NCBI RefSeq assembly: GCF_000607165.1
Contig: NZ_JFZG01000006.1
Coordinates: 434,001 to 498,000 of the forward strand
Source of the DNA: Ralstonia pickettii
GTDB taxonomy: Bacteria > Pseudomonadota > Gammaproteobacteria > Burkholderiales > Burkholderiaceae
DNA: 64,000 nucleotides
Reading direction: 5' to 3'
The position numbers and the translations under genes were made by a program. Positions 1-9,517 of this stretch are shown here, piece by piece (within the stretch, counting starts at the first letter, position 1; every line of letters begins with the position of its first letter). Under the pieces are notes generated by a model that saw only the letters and a list, made by a program, of their open reading frames with translations, searched no databases and was not told where the DNA came from.

Positions 1-1603
1 ACTCGGTCGCATTGTGCTCGATTTGCGAGCGACGCTCATCGCCAAATTCCGCGCGGATCGCGGTAAGTTCATCGACGATGATGGCGGTAATGCGTTCCGG
101 CCGCGCCAGGATGTCCAGCAGATCGGCGATCTGCGCCATCACTTCGCGGTATTCCTGAACGATCTTGTCCTGCTCCAGTCCGGTGAGGCGCTGCAGGCGC
201 ATCTGCAGGATTTCCTGCGCTTGCGTATCCGACAGCTTGTACAGGCCGTCGCCTTGCATACCGAATGCAGGCAGCAGGCCTTCCGGACGGTAGGCGCCAC
301 CGCCGCCTGAGGTTTCACTCTCGGCGCGAACGAGCATGTCGCGCACCAAGCCCGAATCCCAGCTGCGGGTCATCAACTCAGCCTTGGCAACCGGGGGGGT
401 CGGAGCTGCCTTGATGATGGCGATGAATTCGTCGATGTTGGCGAGTGCAACGGCCAGACCTTCCAGGATGTGACCACGCTCGCGCGCCTTGCGCAGGTCA
501 AATACCGTGCGACGCGTCACCACCTCGCGGCGGTGCAGCAGGAAGCACTCGAGCATCTGACGCAGGTTCAGCAGACGCGGCTGGCCGTCGACCAGCGCGA
601 CCATGTTCATACCGAACGTGTCCTGCAGCTGCGTATTCTTATAGAGGTTGTTGAGCACAACCTCCGGCACTTCGCCGCGCTTGAGTTCGATCACCACGCG
701 CATACCAGACTTGTCCGACTCGTCGCGAATATCGGAAATGCCTTCGATGCGCTTTTCGGTGACCAGCTCGGCGATACGCTCGAGCAGCGTACGCTTGTTA
801 ACTTGATAGGGCAGTTCATCGACGATGATCGCCTGGCGTTGGCCCCGATCGATATCCTCGAAGTGCGTCTTGGCACGCATCACCACGCGCCCGCGGCCGG
901 TGCGATAGCCTTCACGCACACCCGAAATGCCGTAGATGATGCCGGCCGTCGGGAAATCCGGCGCCGGGATCAGCTCAATCAGTTCATCGACCGTCGCTTC
1001 CGGGTTGCGCAACAAATGCAGGCAGCCATCAACGACTTCATTCAGGTTGTGCGGCGGAATGTTCGTCGCCATACCCACCGCGATCCCGGACGACCCATTG
1101 ATCAGCAAGTTGGGAATGCGGGCCGGCAGGACAGACGGTTCAGTTTCGGAACCGTCGTAGTTTGGCTCGAAATTGACCGTTTCCTTGTCGAGGTCGGCCA
1201 GCAGTTCGTGGGCGATCTTCGACAGGCGGATTTCGGTGTAACGCATCGCCGCGGCATTGTCGCCATCGACCGAGCCGAAGTTGCCCTGGCCGTCGACCAG
1301 CATGTAGCGCAGAGAGAAGTTCTGCGCCATCCGCACAATGGTGTCGTATACAGCAGTGTCGCCGTGAGGGTGATACTTACCAATCACATCCCCGACGATA
1401 CGGGCAGACTTCTTATAGGGGCGATTCCAGTCGTTGTTCAGCTCGTGCATCGAGTACAACGCACGACGATGCACCGGCTTGAGACCATCCCGCACATCTG
1501 GAAGGGCGCGGCCCACGATCACGCTCATGGCGTAAGCGAGGTACGAGCTGCGCATTTCTTCTTCGAGCGATACCGGGAGTGTCTCTTTGGCGAATTGATC
1601 CAT
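1..1603 (-). CDS. gyrA: DNA gyrase subunit A (5' part; runs off the left edge)
   Basis: GyrA is the breakage-reunion subunit of DNA gyrase, which introduces negative supercoils with GyrB. Reading leftward from the ATG at 1603, the protein begins [17 protein letters not shown] and continues in frame for about 534 codons to the window edge, so the C-terminal beta-pinwheel domain lies outside. The catalytic tyrosine is visible in AAMRYTEI (Tyr122). The quinolone-resistance-determining segment reads [17 protein letters not shown], with Thr at position 83 and Asp at 87; E. coli has Ser83 and Pseudomonas aeruginosa has Thr83. The DNA-gate and tower region follow. No ribosome binding site stands out, but the start matches the family. 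Identity is certain; only the 3' end is missing. Confidence 0.98.
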   Translation of the reverse strand, partial: MDQFAKETLPVSLEEEMRSSYLAYAMSVIVGRALPDVRDGLKPVHRRALYSMHELNNDWNRPYKKSARIVGDVIGKYHPHGDTAVYDTIVRMAQNFSLRYMLVDGQGNFGSVDGDNAAAMRYTEIRLSKIAHELLADLDKETVNFEPNYDGSETEPSVLPARIPNLLINGSSGIAVGMATNIPPHNLNEVVDGCLHLLRNPEATVDELIELIPAPDFPTAGIIYGISGVREGYRTGRGRVVMRAKTHFEDIDRGQRQAIIVDELPYQVNKRTLLERIAELVTEKRIEGISDIRDESDKSGMRVVIELKRGEVPEVVLNNLYKNTQLQDTFGMNMVALVDGQPRLLNLRQMLECFLLHRREVVTRRTVFDLRKARERGHILEGLAVALANIDEFIAIIKAAPTPPVAKAELMTRSWDSGLVRDMLVRAESETSGGGGAYRPEGLLPAFGMQGDGLYKLSDTQAQEILQMRLQRLTGLEQDKIVQEYREVMAQIADLLDILARPERITAIIVDELTAIRAEFGDERRSQIEHNATE

Positions 1604-2035
1604 TGGGCGAACGGTGAGAGGTCCCCTAGTGAGCACAGTGGTGCCCACAGCGGGACGCTGCGGTTGCGCGAATAACAGAACATTTTACCATGCCGCAAGC
1701 CCCTCCCCCTCATACGCGCGAGCGACGCATCGTCAACCCCGGGCACGTTCCCTGCGAGGGAGGACAAAACCGGCGAGCCAGTCCCCATAAGGGTTTGCGA
1801 GCCATTTCCTGCCTTGTTGCGTACACACCACAAGGCCGTGGTGCCCCGTTCGAATCGCTTATATTTGCTTTTTAGGAGTGCGTGCTTGTGGCACAATCCC
1901 CCAGCGAAGAGGCAGACATTGTTCGAAGTGGAGCCTTCACCACACCGAGAATGTTATACTCCGAAGAATGTATGACTTGTTTTCGTCCCATCTGCTCGCA
2001 GTCTTCTGCGGTGATCTCATCCTGAGAGGAGAAAT
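1604..2035. other. Divergent intergenic region between gyrA and ompA
   Basis: This 432-base stretch separates the divergent gyrA and ompA starts and should hold both promoters. The ompA side has a recognisable extended -10, listed separately. On the gyrA side the minus strand reads TAAAAT at 1687-1682, about 80 bases upstream of the ATG, but without a convincing -35. I see no RNA gene and no open reading frame with a ribosome binding site. Confidence 0.6.
1952..1960 (+). promoter_or_regulatory. Extended -10 promoter element for ompA
   Basis: The sequence TGTTATACT is an extended -10 (TG, one base, then TATACT) about 75 bases upstream of the ompA start. No good -35 lies at the usual spacing, which fits an extended -10 promoter. 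A long untranslated leader would be expected for an abundant porin-type transcript. Confidence 0.55.
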
Positions 2036-2692
2036 ATGAAAAAATTTGCCAAGCTCGCGTTCGCTGCAGCTGCGGTAGCCATGGCTGCGTCCGCTTACGC
2101 TCAGTCGGTGCCCTACGAAAAAAAGGCCGTCAACGACAACTGGGGTAACGGCACGAGCGAGTGGGTCTGGAAGAACGGCACGAACGAACTGTGCTGGCGC
2201 AATGGCTTCTGGACGCCGGCAACCGCCAACGCTCAGTGCGACGGCGCTCTGGCTCCGGCTGCTGCTCCGACGGCTGCTCCGGCTGCTCCGGCTGCCCCGG
2301 TTGTGTCGAGCGAAAAGGTTACGTTCGCTGCTGACACCCTGTTCGATTTCGACAAGGCTGTGCTGAAGCCGGAAGGCAAGGCCAAGCTGGACGACCTGGT
2401 CTCGAAGCTGAAGGGCATCAACCTGGAAGTCGTGATCGCCGTTGGCCACACCGACTCGTTCGGCTCGGACAAGTACAACGACCGCCTGTCGGTCCGTCGT
2501 GCTGAAGCCGTCAAGGGCTACCTGGTCAGCAAGGGCATCGAAGCCAACCGTGTCTACACGGAAGGCAAGGGCAAGCGCCAGCTGAAGGTTGATCCGAAGT
2601 CGTGCAAGGGCACTCGCAAGGCACAAATCGCCTGCCAGCAGCCGAACCGCCGCGTGGACGTCGAAGTGGTCGGCACCCGCAAGGCTCAGTAA
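2036..2692 (+). CDS. ompA: OmpA family outer membrane / peptidoglycan-binding protein
   Basis: This 218-residue protein likely tethers the outer membrane to peptidoglycan. Residues 1-23 form a Sec signal peptide ending in AYA. A short N-terminal segment rich in Trp and Asn follows (about residues 30-66), then an Ala/Pro linker (about 70-92). The C-terminal OmpA-like domain (about 95-215) carries the typical GHTDSFGSDKYNDRLSVRRA core that binds diaminopimelate. It lacks the eight-stranded barrel of E. coli OmpA, so it is the short betaproteobacterial type. The start is supported by GAGAGGAGA seven bases upstream. A perfect hairpin terminator follows the stop. It is monocistronic, and codon use looks highly biased, as in abundant envelope proteins. 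Confidence 0.9.
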   Translation: MKKFAKLAFAAAAVAMAASAYAQSVPYEKKAVNDNWGNGTSEWVWKNGTNELCWRNGFWTPATANAQCDGALAPAAAPTAAPAAPAAPVVSSEKVTFAADTLFDFDKAVLKPEGKAKLDDLVSKLKGINLEVVIAVGHTDSFGSDKYNDRLSVRRAEAVKGYLVSKGIEANRVYTEGKGKRQLKVDPKSCKGTRKAQIACQQPNRRVDVEVVGTRKAQ

Positions 2693-2710
2693 TTCGGTTC
2701 ACACCGGGAA

Positions 2711-2738
2711 AAAGCCCAGCGAAAGCTGGGCTTTTTTT
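2711..2738 (+). terminator. Rho-independent terminator of ompA
   Basis: A perfect 10-bp stem (AAAGCCCAGC paired with GCTGGGCTTT) is closed by a GAAA tetraloop and followed by a run of T. It starts 18 bases after the ompA stop codon. Confidence 0.9.
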
Positions 2739-2790
2739 CGCCTATATATCGGCAGATGCCCTCCGCTGGTCTGCTAAGGGAATAGGCACG

Positions 2791-2826
2791 AAAAAAGCGA
2801 TGACGCCCAATGCGCCATCGCTTTTT
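2791..2826. terminator. Bidirectional terminator between ompA and the lipoprotein gene
   Basis: The hairpin has AAAAAGCGATG pairing with CATCGCTTTTT around a loop that itself contains a short CGC/GCG stem. The A and T flanks let it act in both directions. It mainly serves the minus-strand lipoprotein gene whose stop lies about 40 bases away. Confidence 0.8.
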
Positions 2827-2868
2827 CTATTTGGGGCACCCGATGCCCCTTTCTCATGACCGCCCTTC

Positions 2869-3375
2869 TTATTGATAGGAAGGAGTCGCCTGGTCGTTAG
2901 CAACCATAGCGCGATCGCCAACCCGCAGATTGTTCGGGTTTCGCTGCGTGACGGTCGCGACGCGGCCATCATCCAGGCGCACGGTAATGCGGTACACCGT
3001 TTGACCACTCGCTCCGGCGCGCTGTTCGACTTGGTTGCCTGCATAGGCGCCAAGTGCTGCGCCACCAATAGTCGCGACTGTGTTACCCGTACCGCCGCCA
3101 ACCTGATGGCCTAGAATGCCGCCGGCCACGCCGCCGATGATCGTGCCCAAAATACCCGGACTATTTGCCGGGGCCTGCATCGGCTGGATCGATTCGACCC
3201 GGCCATAAAGGGCGCCCGTTTGCTGTGGCTGCCCGCTATAAGCCGGTTGCTGGCCATAGGCCGGTTGTTGAGCATACCCACCGTTATAGCCACCGCCGTA
3301 ACCCGGCGCGGCGCAGCCCGCCAGAGCCGTCAGGCTCGCAACACCCAGTCCTATCAGAATTTGTTTGGATTTCAT
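2869..3375 (-). CDS. Glycine zipper 2TM lipoprotein (17 kDa surface antigen type)
   Basis: This is a 168-residue outer membrane lipoprotein of the Rickettsia 17 kDa antigen / SlyB-like family. I chose the ATG at 3375 because AGGAGAGAT lies just upstream and it gives a clean signal peptide (MKSKQILIGLGVASLTALAGC). The lipobox LAGC puts the lipidated Cys at position 21. A Gly/Tyr/Gln-rich linker follows (GYGGGYNGGYAQQPAYGQQ). The glycine-zipper region is around residues 80-115 (GTIIGGVAGGILGHQVGGG and GAALGAYAGNQ). The C-terminus is a small beta domain (YRITVRLDDGRVATVTQ). Function in the family is poorly defined; a role in envelope integrity is inferred. It is transcribed away from ubiG. Confidence 0.88.
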   Translation of the reverse strand: MKSKQILIGLGVASLTALAGCAAPGYGGGYNGGYAQQPAYGQQPAYSGQPQQTGALYGRVESIQPMQAPANSPGILGTIIGGVAGGILGHQVGGGTGNTVATIGGAALGAYAGNQVEQRAGASGQTVYRITVRLDDGRVATVTQRNPNNLRVGDRAMVANDQATPSYQ

Positions 3376-3470
3376 TGATCTCTCCTTGAGCGAAGGTGAC
3401 AGTTGGAGGAATTGCATGCGCGTTTGTTCACTTCTGTTTCAATGTGAAACCTTTTTGCGAACCCCGTGAT

Positions 3471-3499
3471 TTGGTCGGGGCGACGCTTTTTGGTACATT
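3471..3499 (+). promoter_or_regulatory. Promoter of ubiG-gph
   Basis: A -35-like TTGGTC (3471-3476) and a -10-like TACATT (3494-3499) are separated by 17 bases. The -10 is extended by TGG immediately upstream. The element ends about 37 bases before the ubiG start. Confidence 0.55.
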
Positions 3500-3535
3500 T
3501 CCTCACCTAGCAGATATGCCCTGGCGCAGCGCAAC

Positions 3536-4252
3536 ATGACGACCACTCACGCGAACGCCGATCCCGGCGAACTCGAAAAATTCAGCGAACTCGCCCACCG
3601 CTGGTGGGACCCGAACAGCGAGTTCAAACCCCTGCACGAAATCAATCCGCTGCGCCTTGACTGGATTCAGTCGATTGCACCGCTGGCTGGCAAACGCGTC
3701 GTTGACGTCGGCTGCGGCGGCGGCATCCTTTCAGAGAGCATGGCGCGTGCCGGTGCCAACGTCAAAGGCATCGATCTGTCCCGCAAAGCATTGCGTGTCG
3801 CCGACCTGCATAGCCTCGAGGCGGGCATTACCGTCGATTACGAGGAGATCGCCGCAGAAGCACTGGCCGCACGCGAGCCAGGTAGCATCGACGTCGTCAC
3901 TTGCATGGAGATGCTCGAACATGTGCCGGATCCGGCATCCATTGTGCGCGCGTGCGCGACGTTGGTGAAGCCGGGCGGTTATGTGTTTTTCTCGACCATC
4001 CACCGAAACGCGAAAGCGTATCTGCTGGCAGTCATTGGTGCGGAGTACGTCCTGAACATGCTGCCGCGCGGCACGCATGACTACGCCAAATTCATTCGCC
4101 CCTCGGAGCTAAGCGCGTTCGTACGTGGGGCTGGCCTCCAGGCGCAAGAGATGCGCGGGCTGGAGTACAACCCTATCACCGGCCGCTACGCCCTCGCGAA
4201 GGACACCAGCGTCAACTACTTGATGGCGACGCGCCGTCCGGCCGAGGCATGA
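3536..4252 (+). CDS. ubiG: Bifunctional ubiquinone O-methyltransferase UbiG
   Basis: UbiG carries out the two SAM-dependent O-methylations of ubiquinone biosynthesis. The 238-residue product is full length. It shows the family opening [29 protein letters not shown] and the SAM-binding motif I as [16 protein letters not shown] (about residues 56-71). The acidic motif II (GIDLS) and the [11 protein letters not shown] motif follow. The C-terminal part (NYLMATRRP) matches the family. The stop overlaps the next gene by four bases (ATGA), so ubiG and gph are translationally coupled. That order is common in proteobacteria. Confidence 0.96.
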   Translation: MTTTHANADPGELEKFSELAHRWWDPNSEFKPLHEINPLRLDWIQSIAPLAGKRVVDVGCGGGILSESMARAGANVKGIDLSRKALRVADLHSLEAGITVDYEEIAAEALAAREPGSIDVVTCMEMLEHVPDPASIVRACATLVKPGGYVFFSTIHRNAKAYLLAVIGAEYVLNMLPRGTHDYAKFIRPSELSAFVRGAGLQAQEMRGLEYNPITGRYALAKDTSVNYLMATRRPAEA

Positions 4253-4938
4253 CGGTGCGCCTGTTTCCTGGTCCGCTGGGTGCGGTGCTGTTCGACCTGG
4301 ACGGCACGCTTGCGGACACGGCCCCCGATCTGGCTGCTGCGGCCAACAAGGTACGCACCGACCGCGGCCTCGAACCGGTGGACTACGAAGCGCTGCGCCC
4401 GGTTGCCTCGCATGGTGCCCGCGGGCTGATTGGCGTGGCCTTCGGCGTTGGGCCGGGGGATGCGGAATTCGAATCGCTACGGCTGGCGTTTCTCGCCAAC
4501 TACGAGGCGGAAATCTGCGTGCGCACGCAGTTGTTTCCGGGCATGGCCGACGTGCTGGTCGAACTGGGCCGCGCGGGTATCCCCTGGGGCATCGTCACCA
4601 ACAAGTCTGGCCGCCTAACGGTACCGCTGGTTGCACAGCTGCCATTACCGGTGCCGCCGGCCTGCGTCGTTGCAGGTGACACCACGCCGCACGCCAAGCC
4701 CCACCCCGCCCCGCTGCTGCACGCAGCCGAATCCATCGGCGTCGATGCACGGCAGATCGTCTACGTGGGTGATGACCTTCGCGATATCGAAGCGGGCCGC
4801 GCTGCCGGCATGCCTACCATTGCAGCCAGTTACGGCTATTGTGGTAATGGACCATCACCCGTGGAATGGCGCGCCGATGCGCTGATCGCCAGCGCTGCCG
4901 AGCTGATTCCGCTGCTGCTCGAATCGCAACGCGCTTGA
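4249..4938 (+). CDS. gph: Phosphoglycolate phosphatase (HAD superfamily)
   Basis: This 229-residue HAD hydrolase removes phosphate from 2-phosphoglycolate, a by-product of DNA repair and photorespiration-like chemistry. HAD motif I is [11 protein letters not shown] near residue 15, with the nucleophilic Asp. Motif II is VTNKS, the motif III Lys is in HAKPHP, and motif IV is [12 protein letters not shown]. It overlaps ubiG by ATGA. Some annotations name this paralog as a MupP-like or N-acetylmuramic acid 6-phosphate phosphatase when it sits beside ubiG, so the physiological substrate is not settled by sequence alone. Confidence 0.88.
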   Translation: MTVRLFPGPLGAVLFDLDGTLADTAPDLAAAANKVRTDRGLEPVDYEALRPVASHGARGLIGVAFGVGPGDAEFESLRLAFLANYEAEICVRTQLFPGMADVLVELGRAGIPWGIVTNKSGRLTVPLVAQLPLPVPPACVVAGDTTPHAKPHPAPLLHAAESIGVDARQIVYVGDDLRDIEAGRAAGMPTIAASYGYCGNGPSPVEWRADALIASAAELIPLLLESQRA

Positions 4939-5057
4939 CCACGATGCCCGGGTGAACGCCTGGGCCTCGCATCTTTCAGGACCGCCGCCTCCCATCGGGG
5001 ACCTGGCGGTCGACCGACTGACGAAGTAGGCCACGCCATGGCCGGACCGACACCAGC

Positions 5058-8000
5058 ATGAGCACCTCCCCCGATTCGCGCCCTGATAAGCAATCGAATA
5101 CCAACGGCTGGCGCGCACGGCTTGACCGCGTGCGCGGTACGGCAGGCTGGCAACGCGCGGCTCAGGTCGGTACATCGCGGCGCACCAAGCGCACCGGGAT
5201 CGGCGTGCTGATCTTCCTGGTGGTGTTCGGGCTGCTGGGCGCATTCGGTGGCCCCCCGTTGCTGCGCCACCTGGCTCAAACCCAGCTCAGCAAGCTGCTG
5301 GAACGGCCGGTTTCGGTCGGCAAGATCAGCATCAACCCATACACGCTGCGGCTTGATGTCGACCGGCTCCACATTGCCGAACGCGACGGCAAAACGCCGT
5401 TTGTCGACGTCGGCCATCTGCATGTGAACGCGTCGTGGAGTTCGATCTTCCGCCGCGCGCCCGTCATTGAAGAGCTCAGCATCGAGGCGCCGCAGGTGCG
5501 TATCGTGCGCACCGCCGAACAGCGCTTCAACTTCTCCGACATCGCCGACAGGCTAAGCCAGCCGGAAAACCCGCCCAAGCCCAAGTCGGACGAGCCGGCG
5601 CGTTTCGTCTTCGCCAATCTGCAGTTGACCAACGGCGCGATCGATTTTGTCGACCAGTCGCTCGGTACGCAGCACAAGGTGGATGGTCTGCAGATCGGTG
5701 TACCTTTCCTGGCGAGCCTGCCAGCCGACGTAGACATCTTCGTGCAACCGCTGCTGGCAGCGCGTATCGACGGCGCGCCGTTGCGTTTCGCTGGCAAGAC
5801 AAAGCCGTTTGCCGATTCGCTCGAATCGAACCTCAACGTCAAGATTGATGGCCTGGATCTGCCCCGCTACCTCGGCTACGTGCCCGGCCCGTTGCCCGTG
5901 GCGGTGCCGCAGGGCAAGCTCACGACCGACCTGACGATCGAGTTCCAGAAGCCGAAGAGCGGCGCGCCGGTGCTGCGCGTGCACGGCACGACCGGCCTCG
6001 ACAACCTGGAAGTGGTCGACGCCAAGAAAGCGCCCCTGGTGGCCGCCAAACAGGTGCGCGCAACGTTGAGCGACGTACGCCCGCTCGACAACGTATTCCA
6101 CCTCGACGCGCTGACGCTGGATGGCGTGCGCGTCGATGCCACGCGTGGTGCAGATGGAGCGATCAATTTCGCGCAACTCGGCGGCAAACCCGTACCTGCC
6201 GAAGCGAATGCTGCCAAGGCAGAGCCAACGCCGACCGCCAAGCCGAAGCCCTTGGATGTGGTGGTCAGCAAGCTGCAAGTGGCGAACAGCACGGTCCATT
6301 GGCGAGACGCGACCACGCAGCCGGCTGCCGACCTGACACTGGAAGACCTCCACGGCGACATTGGCGTGCGCACGTTGGGCGGTCCGACCACGCTCGATGT
6401 GGGTGCCAAGCTGGCGCAAGGCGGCACGCTTAACGTCAAGGGGAACACATCGCTGGAGAAAAACACCGGCGAGCTGGAACTGAAGCTGGACGGCGTGAAG
6501 CTGGCCGGCATCGGCCCGTATCTGCGCCAGGCGGGCGCACCGCAATTGCAGAACGGCGCGCTGTCGGCCGACGGCAAGGTGGCGCTCGACTTCGGGCCGG
6601 ACAAATTCAACGTGCGCGCGGAGCCGCTGACCGCAAGCCTGGCCGACCTGTCGCTGGCGCCCGCCACGGGCAAAGATACCGCGCTGCGCGCCAAGCTGCT
6701 GCGCGCCGATGTAAAGAGCTTCGACCTGAGCACCCGCACCATCGCACTGAACGAAGTGCGTGCCGACGGCCTGCAGATCGACGCGCTACGCAAGAAGGAT
6801 GGTACGACCACGTTGACCCTGCTCGATGGCCCGCAGCCGGTGGCGGGCACTGCAGCGGGCAAATCGGCGGCGCCGGTCAAACCCAGCACCAAGTCGAACG
6901 CCCCGGCCGAAAAACCCTGGGCTGTGACCGTGCAGACGCTGAAGCTGGACAACAGCGCCGTCGGCTTTGAAGACCAATCCAATTCGCGCCTGGTCAAGGT
7001 GCGTGTCGAACCGCTGAACGTGGTCGTGCAGAACGCGTCGACCGATCTCGGCAAGCCCGTCAATGTGCAGATTGGTGCGGGGCTGGGCGCCAAAGGCAAG
7101 CTCGATGTGCGCGGCGAGGTGGTACCACAGCCGCTGAAGGCCGACCTGCGCGTGAACTCGCAAAACCTGTCGCTGGCGGGCTTCGACCCGTATCTGGACA
7201 AATCTTTGAATGCTGCGATCACGAGCGCGCTGCTGTCGATGGATGGACGCCTTGTGCTGAATCAGGGCAAAGCGCTGACGGTGAACTACCAAGGCAACGC
7301 GACGCTGGGCAACGTGCGCCTGCAAGACCGCGTGAGCTCGGATGACTTCTTGCGCTGGCGCTCGCTCGCGCTGAACCGCATCCAGGCGAATTACGACGGC
7401 ACCACACCGCGCGTGCGGGTGGGCGCCGTTGCGCTTTCGACGTTCTACGCGCGGATCATCATCAACCCGAACGGCCGCCTGAACCTGCAGGATATCCGCG
7501 TGCAGCCGACCGAGGAGCGCCGATCGCTGACGCAAAGCGAACCTGCATCAGCATCGGCTGCCGCCGCTTCCGCCCCGGCAGCCGCGCCGGCGGTAGCTTC
7601 GGCCCCAGTTCCAGCGCCTGCGTCGGCCGTAACCGTAACAGCCACTGGTCCCACCACGCCCAAAGCGGGCAGCGCCGACTTGCGTGTTGATGCCATCACG
7701 CTGCAGGATGGCAACATCCGGTTCACGGATAACTTCGTCAAACCGAACTACACCGCCAACCTCACGGCCATCGGCGGCTCGATCGGCACGATCAGCACCG
7801 CCGCCAACCAGACACCTGCCGACGTAACGTTGCGCGGCAGTGTCGATGGCACAGCACCGGTGGACATCCACGGCAAGGTCAACCCGCTCGCGCCCACGGC
7901 CTTTGTGGATCTCACTGCCAAGGCCGACGGCGTGGAGCTGACCAACCTCACGCCCTACTCTGCCAAATACGCCGGCTACCCGATCACCAAGGGCAAGCTC

Positions 8001-8855
8001 ACGATGGATCTGCACTACTTGCTCGACCAGGGCAAGTTGACCGCCGACAACCACATCTTCATCGACCAGCTAACCTTCGGCGATCGCGTAGAAAGCAAAG
8101 ACGCCACCAATCTGCCGGTGCGCTTGGCGGTGGCGCTGCTGAAGAATTCTCGTGGCGAGATCGACGTGCGCGTACCAGTGTCGGGCTCACTCGATGACCC
8201 GCAGTTCAGCATCGGCGGCGTCATCCTGCGTGCGTTCGTCAACCTCATTGCGCGCGCCGTGACGGCGCCGTTCTCCTTGCTCGCCAGCGCATTCGGCGGC
8301 AGCGGCGGCGAAGAACTCGGCTACATCGAGTTTGATCCGGGCACTTCGGACATCACCCAAGCGTCCTTCGCCAAGCTTGACAAGCTCGCCACTGCACTCA
8401 AGGACCGCCCGGCGCTCAAGGTCGACATCGTCGGCCGCGTCGACCCGGAGTTTGATCGTGATGGCCTGCGCCGGGAGGCAGTGAACCGTCAGATCCGTGA
8501 ACAGAAACTCAAGGATGCAGGCGACTCCGCCGAAGCCGATACGACGGTCAAGCCGGAAGAAGAGAACAAGTACCTTGAACGCGCGTATAAAGCCGCAAAA
8601 TTCCCGAAACCCCGCAACGTGATCGGCCTGGCCAAGTCCTTGCCGCCCGATGAAATGCGCAAGCTGATGGAAACCAATGTACAAGTGACGGATGCGGATC
8701 TGCGGGAGCTTGCCCAGCGTCGGGCGAATGCGGTGCATGTGGCGCTGGCGGAACGTGTGGATCCGGGGCGCCTCTTCGTCGTAGCGCCGAAGCTGACCGC
8801 CGAAGGCATCAAGGACAAGGGCAAGACGACGCGGGTTGATTTCTCGCTGAAGTAG
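5058..8855 (+). CDS. DUF748 / AsmA-like envelope protein with OmpA-like C-terminus
   Basis: This is a 1265-residue protein of the DUF748 family, related to the AsmA/TamB group of long bridge-like envelope proteins. A single N-terminal transmembrane helix (about residues 53-75) follows a basic cytoplasmic head, and the remainder should be periplasmic. Repeated units of the form LRVDAITLQDGNIRFTDN and LKLDNSAVGFEDQS recur, as expected for a repeating beta structure. An Ala/Pro-rich low-complexity linker occurs around residues 835-875. The last 170 residues resemble an OmpA-like segment (EELGYIEFDPGTSDITQASF). The function is unknown; lipid transport or envelope stability is inferred from the AsmA clan. 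No promoter stands out in the 119-base gap upstream. Confidence 0.85.
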   Translation: MSTSPDSRPDKQSNTNGWRARLDRVRGTAGWQRAAQVGTSRRTKRTGIGVLIFLVVFGLLGAFGGPPLLRHLAQTQLSKLLERPVSVGKISINPYTLRLDVDRLHIAERDGKTPFVDVGHLHVNASWSSIFRRAPVIEELSIEAPQVRIVRTAEQRFNFSDIADRLSQPENPPKPKSDEPARFVFANLQLTNGAIDFVDQSLGTQHKVDGLQIGVPFLASLPADVDIFVQPLLAARIDGAPLRFAGKTKPFADSLESNLNVKIDGLDLPRYLGYVPGPLPVAVPQGKLTTDLTIEFQKPKSGAPVLRVHGTTGLDNLEVVDAKKAPLVAAKQVRATLSDVRPLDNVFHLDALTLDGVRVDATRGADGAINFAQLGGKPVPAEANAAKAEPTPTAKPKPLDVVVSKLQVANSTVHWRDATTQPAADLTLEDLHGDIGVRTLGGPTTLDVGAKLAQGGTLNVKGNTSLEKNTGELELKLDGVKLAGIGPYLRQAGAPQLQNGALSADGKVALDFGPDKFNVRAEPLTASLADLSLAPATGKDTALRAKLLRADVKSFDLSTRTIALNEVRADGLQIDALRKKDGTTTLTLLDGPQPVAGTAAGKSAAPVKPSTKSNAPAEKPWAVTVQTLKLDNSAVGFEDQSNSRLVKVRVEPLNVVVQNASTDLGKPVNVQIGAGLGAKGKLDVRGEVVPQPLKADLRVNSQNLSLAGFDPYLDKSLNAAITSALLSMDGRLVLNQGKALTVNYQGNATLGNVRLQDRVSSDDFLRWRSLALNRIQANYDGTTPRVRVGAVALSTFYARIIINPNGRLNLQDIRVQPTEERRSLTQSEPASASAAAASAPAAAPAVASAPVPAPASAVTVTATGPTTPKAGSADLRVDAITLQDGNIRFTDNFVKPNYTANLTAIGGSIGTISTAANQTPADVTLRGSVDGTAPVDIHGKVNPLAPTAFVDLTAKADGVELTNLTPYSAKYAGYPITKGKLTMDLHYLLDQGKLTADNHIFIDQLTFGDRVESKDATNLPVRLAVALLKNSRGEIDVRVPVSGSLDDPQFSIGGVILRAFVNLIARAVTAPFSLLASAFGGSGGEELGYIEFDPGTSDITQASFAKLDKLATALKDRPALKVDIVGRVDPEFDRDGLRREAVNRQIREQKLKDAGDSAEADTTVKPEEENKYLERAYKAAKFPKPRNVIGLAKSLPPDEMRKLMETNVQVTDADLRELAQRRANAVHVALAERVDPGRLFVVAPKLTAEGIKDKGKTTRVDFSLK

Positions 8856-8863
8856 CCCATCTA

Positions 8864-8872
8864 TGGGATAAT
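8864..8872 (+). promoter_or_regulatory. Extended -10 of the tmRNA promoter
   Basis: TGGGATAAT is an extended -10 lying 15 bases before the mature tmRNA 5' end. It begins just after the stop codon of the DUF748 gene, so part of the promoter overlaps that coding region. A short 5' leader removed by RNase P is expected. Confidence 0.6.
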
Positions 8873-8887
8873 CGACACCTCCTTACT

Positions 8888-9245
8888 GGGGCCGACCTGG
8901 TTTCGACGTGGGTTGCGAAGCAGTGGAGGGCATACCGAGGACCCGTCACCTCGTTAATCAATGGGAATGCAATAACTGCTAACGACGAACGTTACGCACT
9001 GGCAGCCTAAGGGCCGCCGTCCTCGCACTGGCTCGCTGACGGGCTAGGGTCGAAAGACTAGCGAGGTCATCTACGTCAGATAAGCTCTAGGTGAGTCACG
9101 GGCCTAGAGACGAAAACTTAGTGAATCGCCGTCGTAGAGCGTGTTCGTCCGCGATGCGGCGGTTAAATCAAATGACAGAACTAAGTATGTAGAACTCTCT
9201 GTGGAGGGCTTGCGGACGCGGGTTCGATTCCCGCCGGCTCCACCA
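8888..9245 (+). ncRNA. ssrA: tmRNA (SsrA)
   Basis: This is transfer-messenger RNA, which rescues stalled ribosomes and tags the nascent protein for degradation. The 5' end GGGGCCGACCTGGTTTCGAC and the 3' end GGTTCGATTCCCGCCGGCTC plus CACCA form the tRNA-like domain. GGGGCCG pairs with CGGCTCC (one G-U) in the acceptor stem. The tag reading frame at 8978-9010 encodes ANDERYALAA followed by TAA. At about 358 bases it is the ordinary one-piece form, not the split form found in some other betaproteobacteria. The 3' end of ssrA is a known integration hot spot; see the findings. Confidence 0.97.
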
Positions 9246-9252
9246 ATATCAG

Positions 9253-9284
9253 AACCCCGACCCATTCCGGTCGGGGTTTTTTCT
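9253..9284 (+). terminator. Terminator of ssrA
   Basis: AACCCCGACC pairs with GGTCGGGGTT around a six-base loop, followed by six T. It starts eight bases after the mature 3' CCA end. The following 230 bases up to the fimbrial gene hold no recognisable feature except a 10-base inverted repeat (9419-9428 with 9471-9480). Confidence 0.9.
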
Positions 9285-9517
9285 TGCGTGCTTCCATCGG
9301 CGGAACCCGCGCCGCCTCCCTCCCCCGAGGCGCAGGCAACCGGCCATCCCGTAGTGGTGGCGGACCACCGCCACGGTTCTGATATCGCTTCCAGCAGTGC
9401 TTCGAAACAAGGTTGCAATGTGGCCGCGTGTCCGGATGGACTGCGAAGCCCACGGTGCCGCGCAAAGATGCGCGGCCACAGCAGCAGCCCTGGATTTATC
9501 AAACCACCTTGGGCTGG

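Noticed and set aside
470-1675. 401-codon plus-strand open frame
   Set aside because: It is the mirror of gyrA; the minus-strand protein is a perfect GyrA, and the plus frame has no family resemblance.
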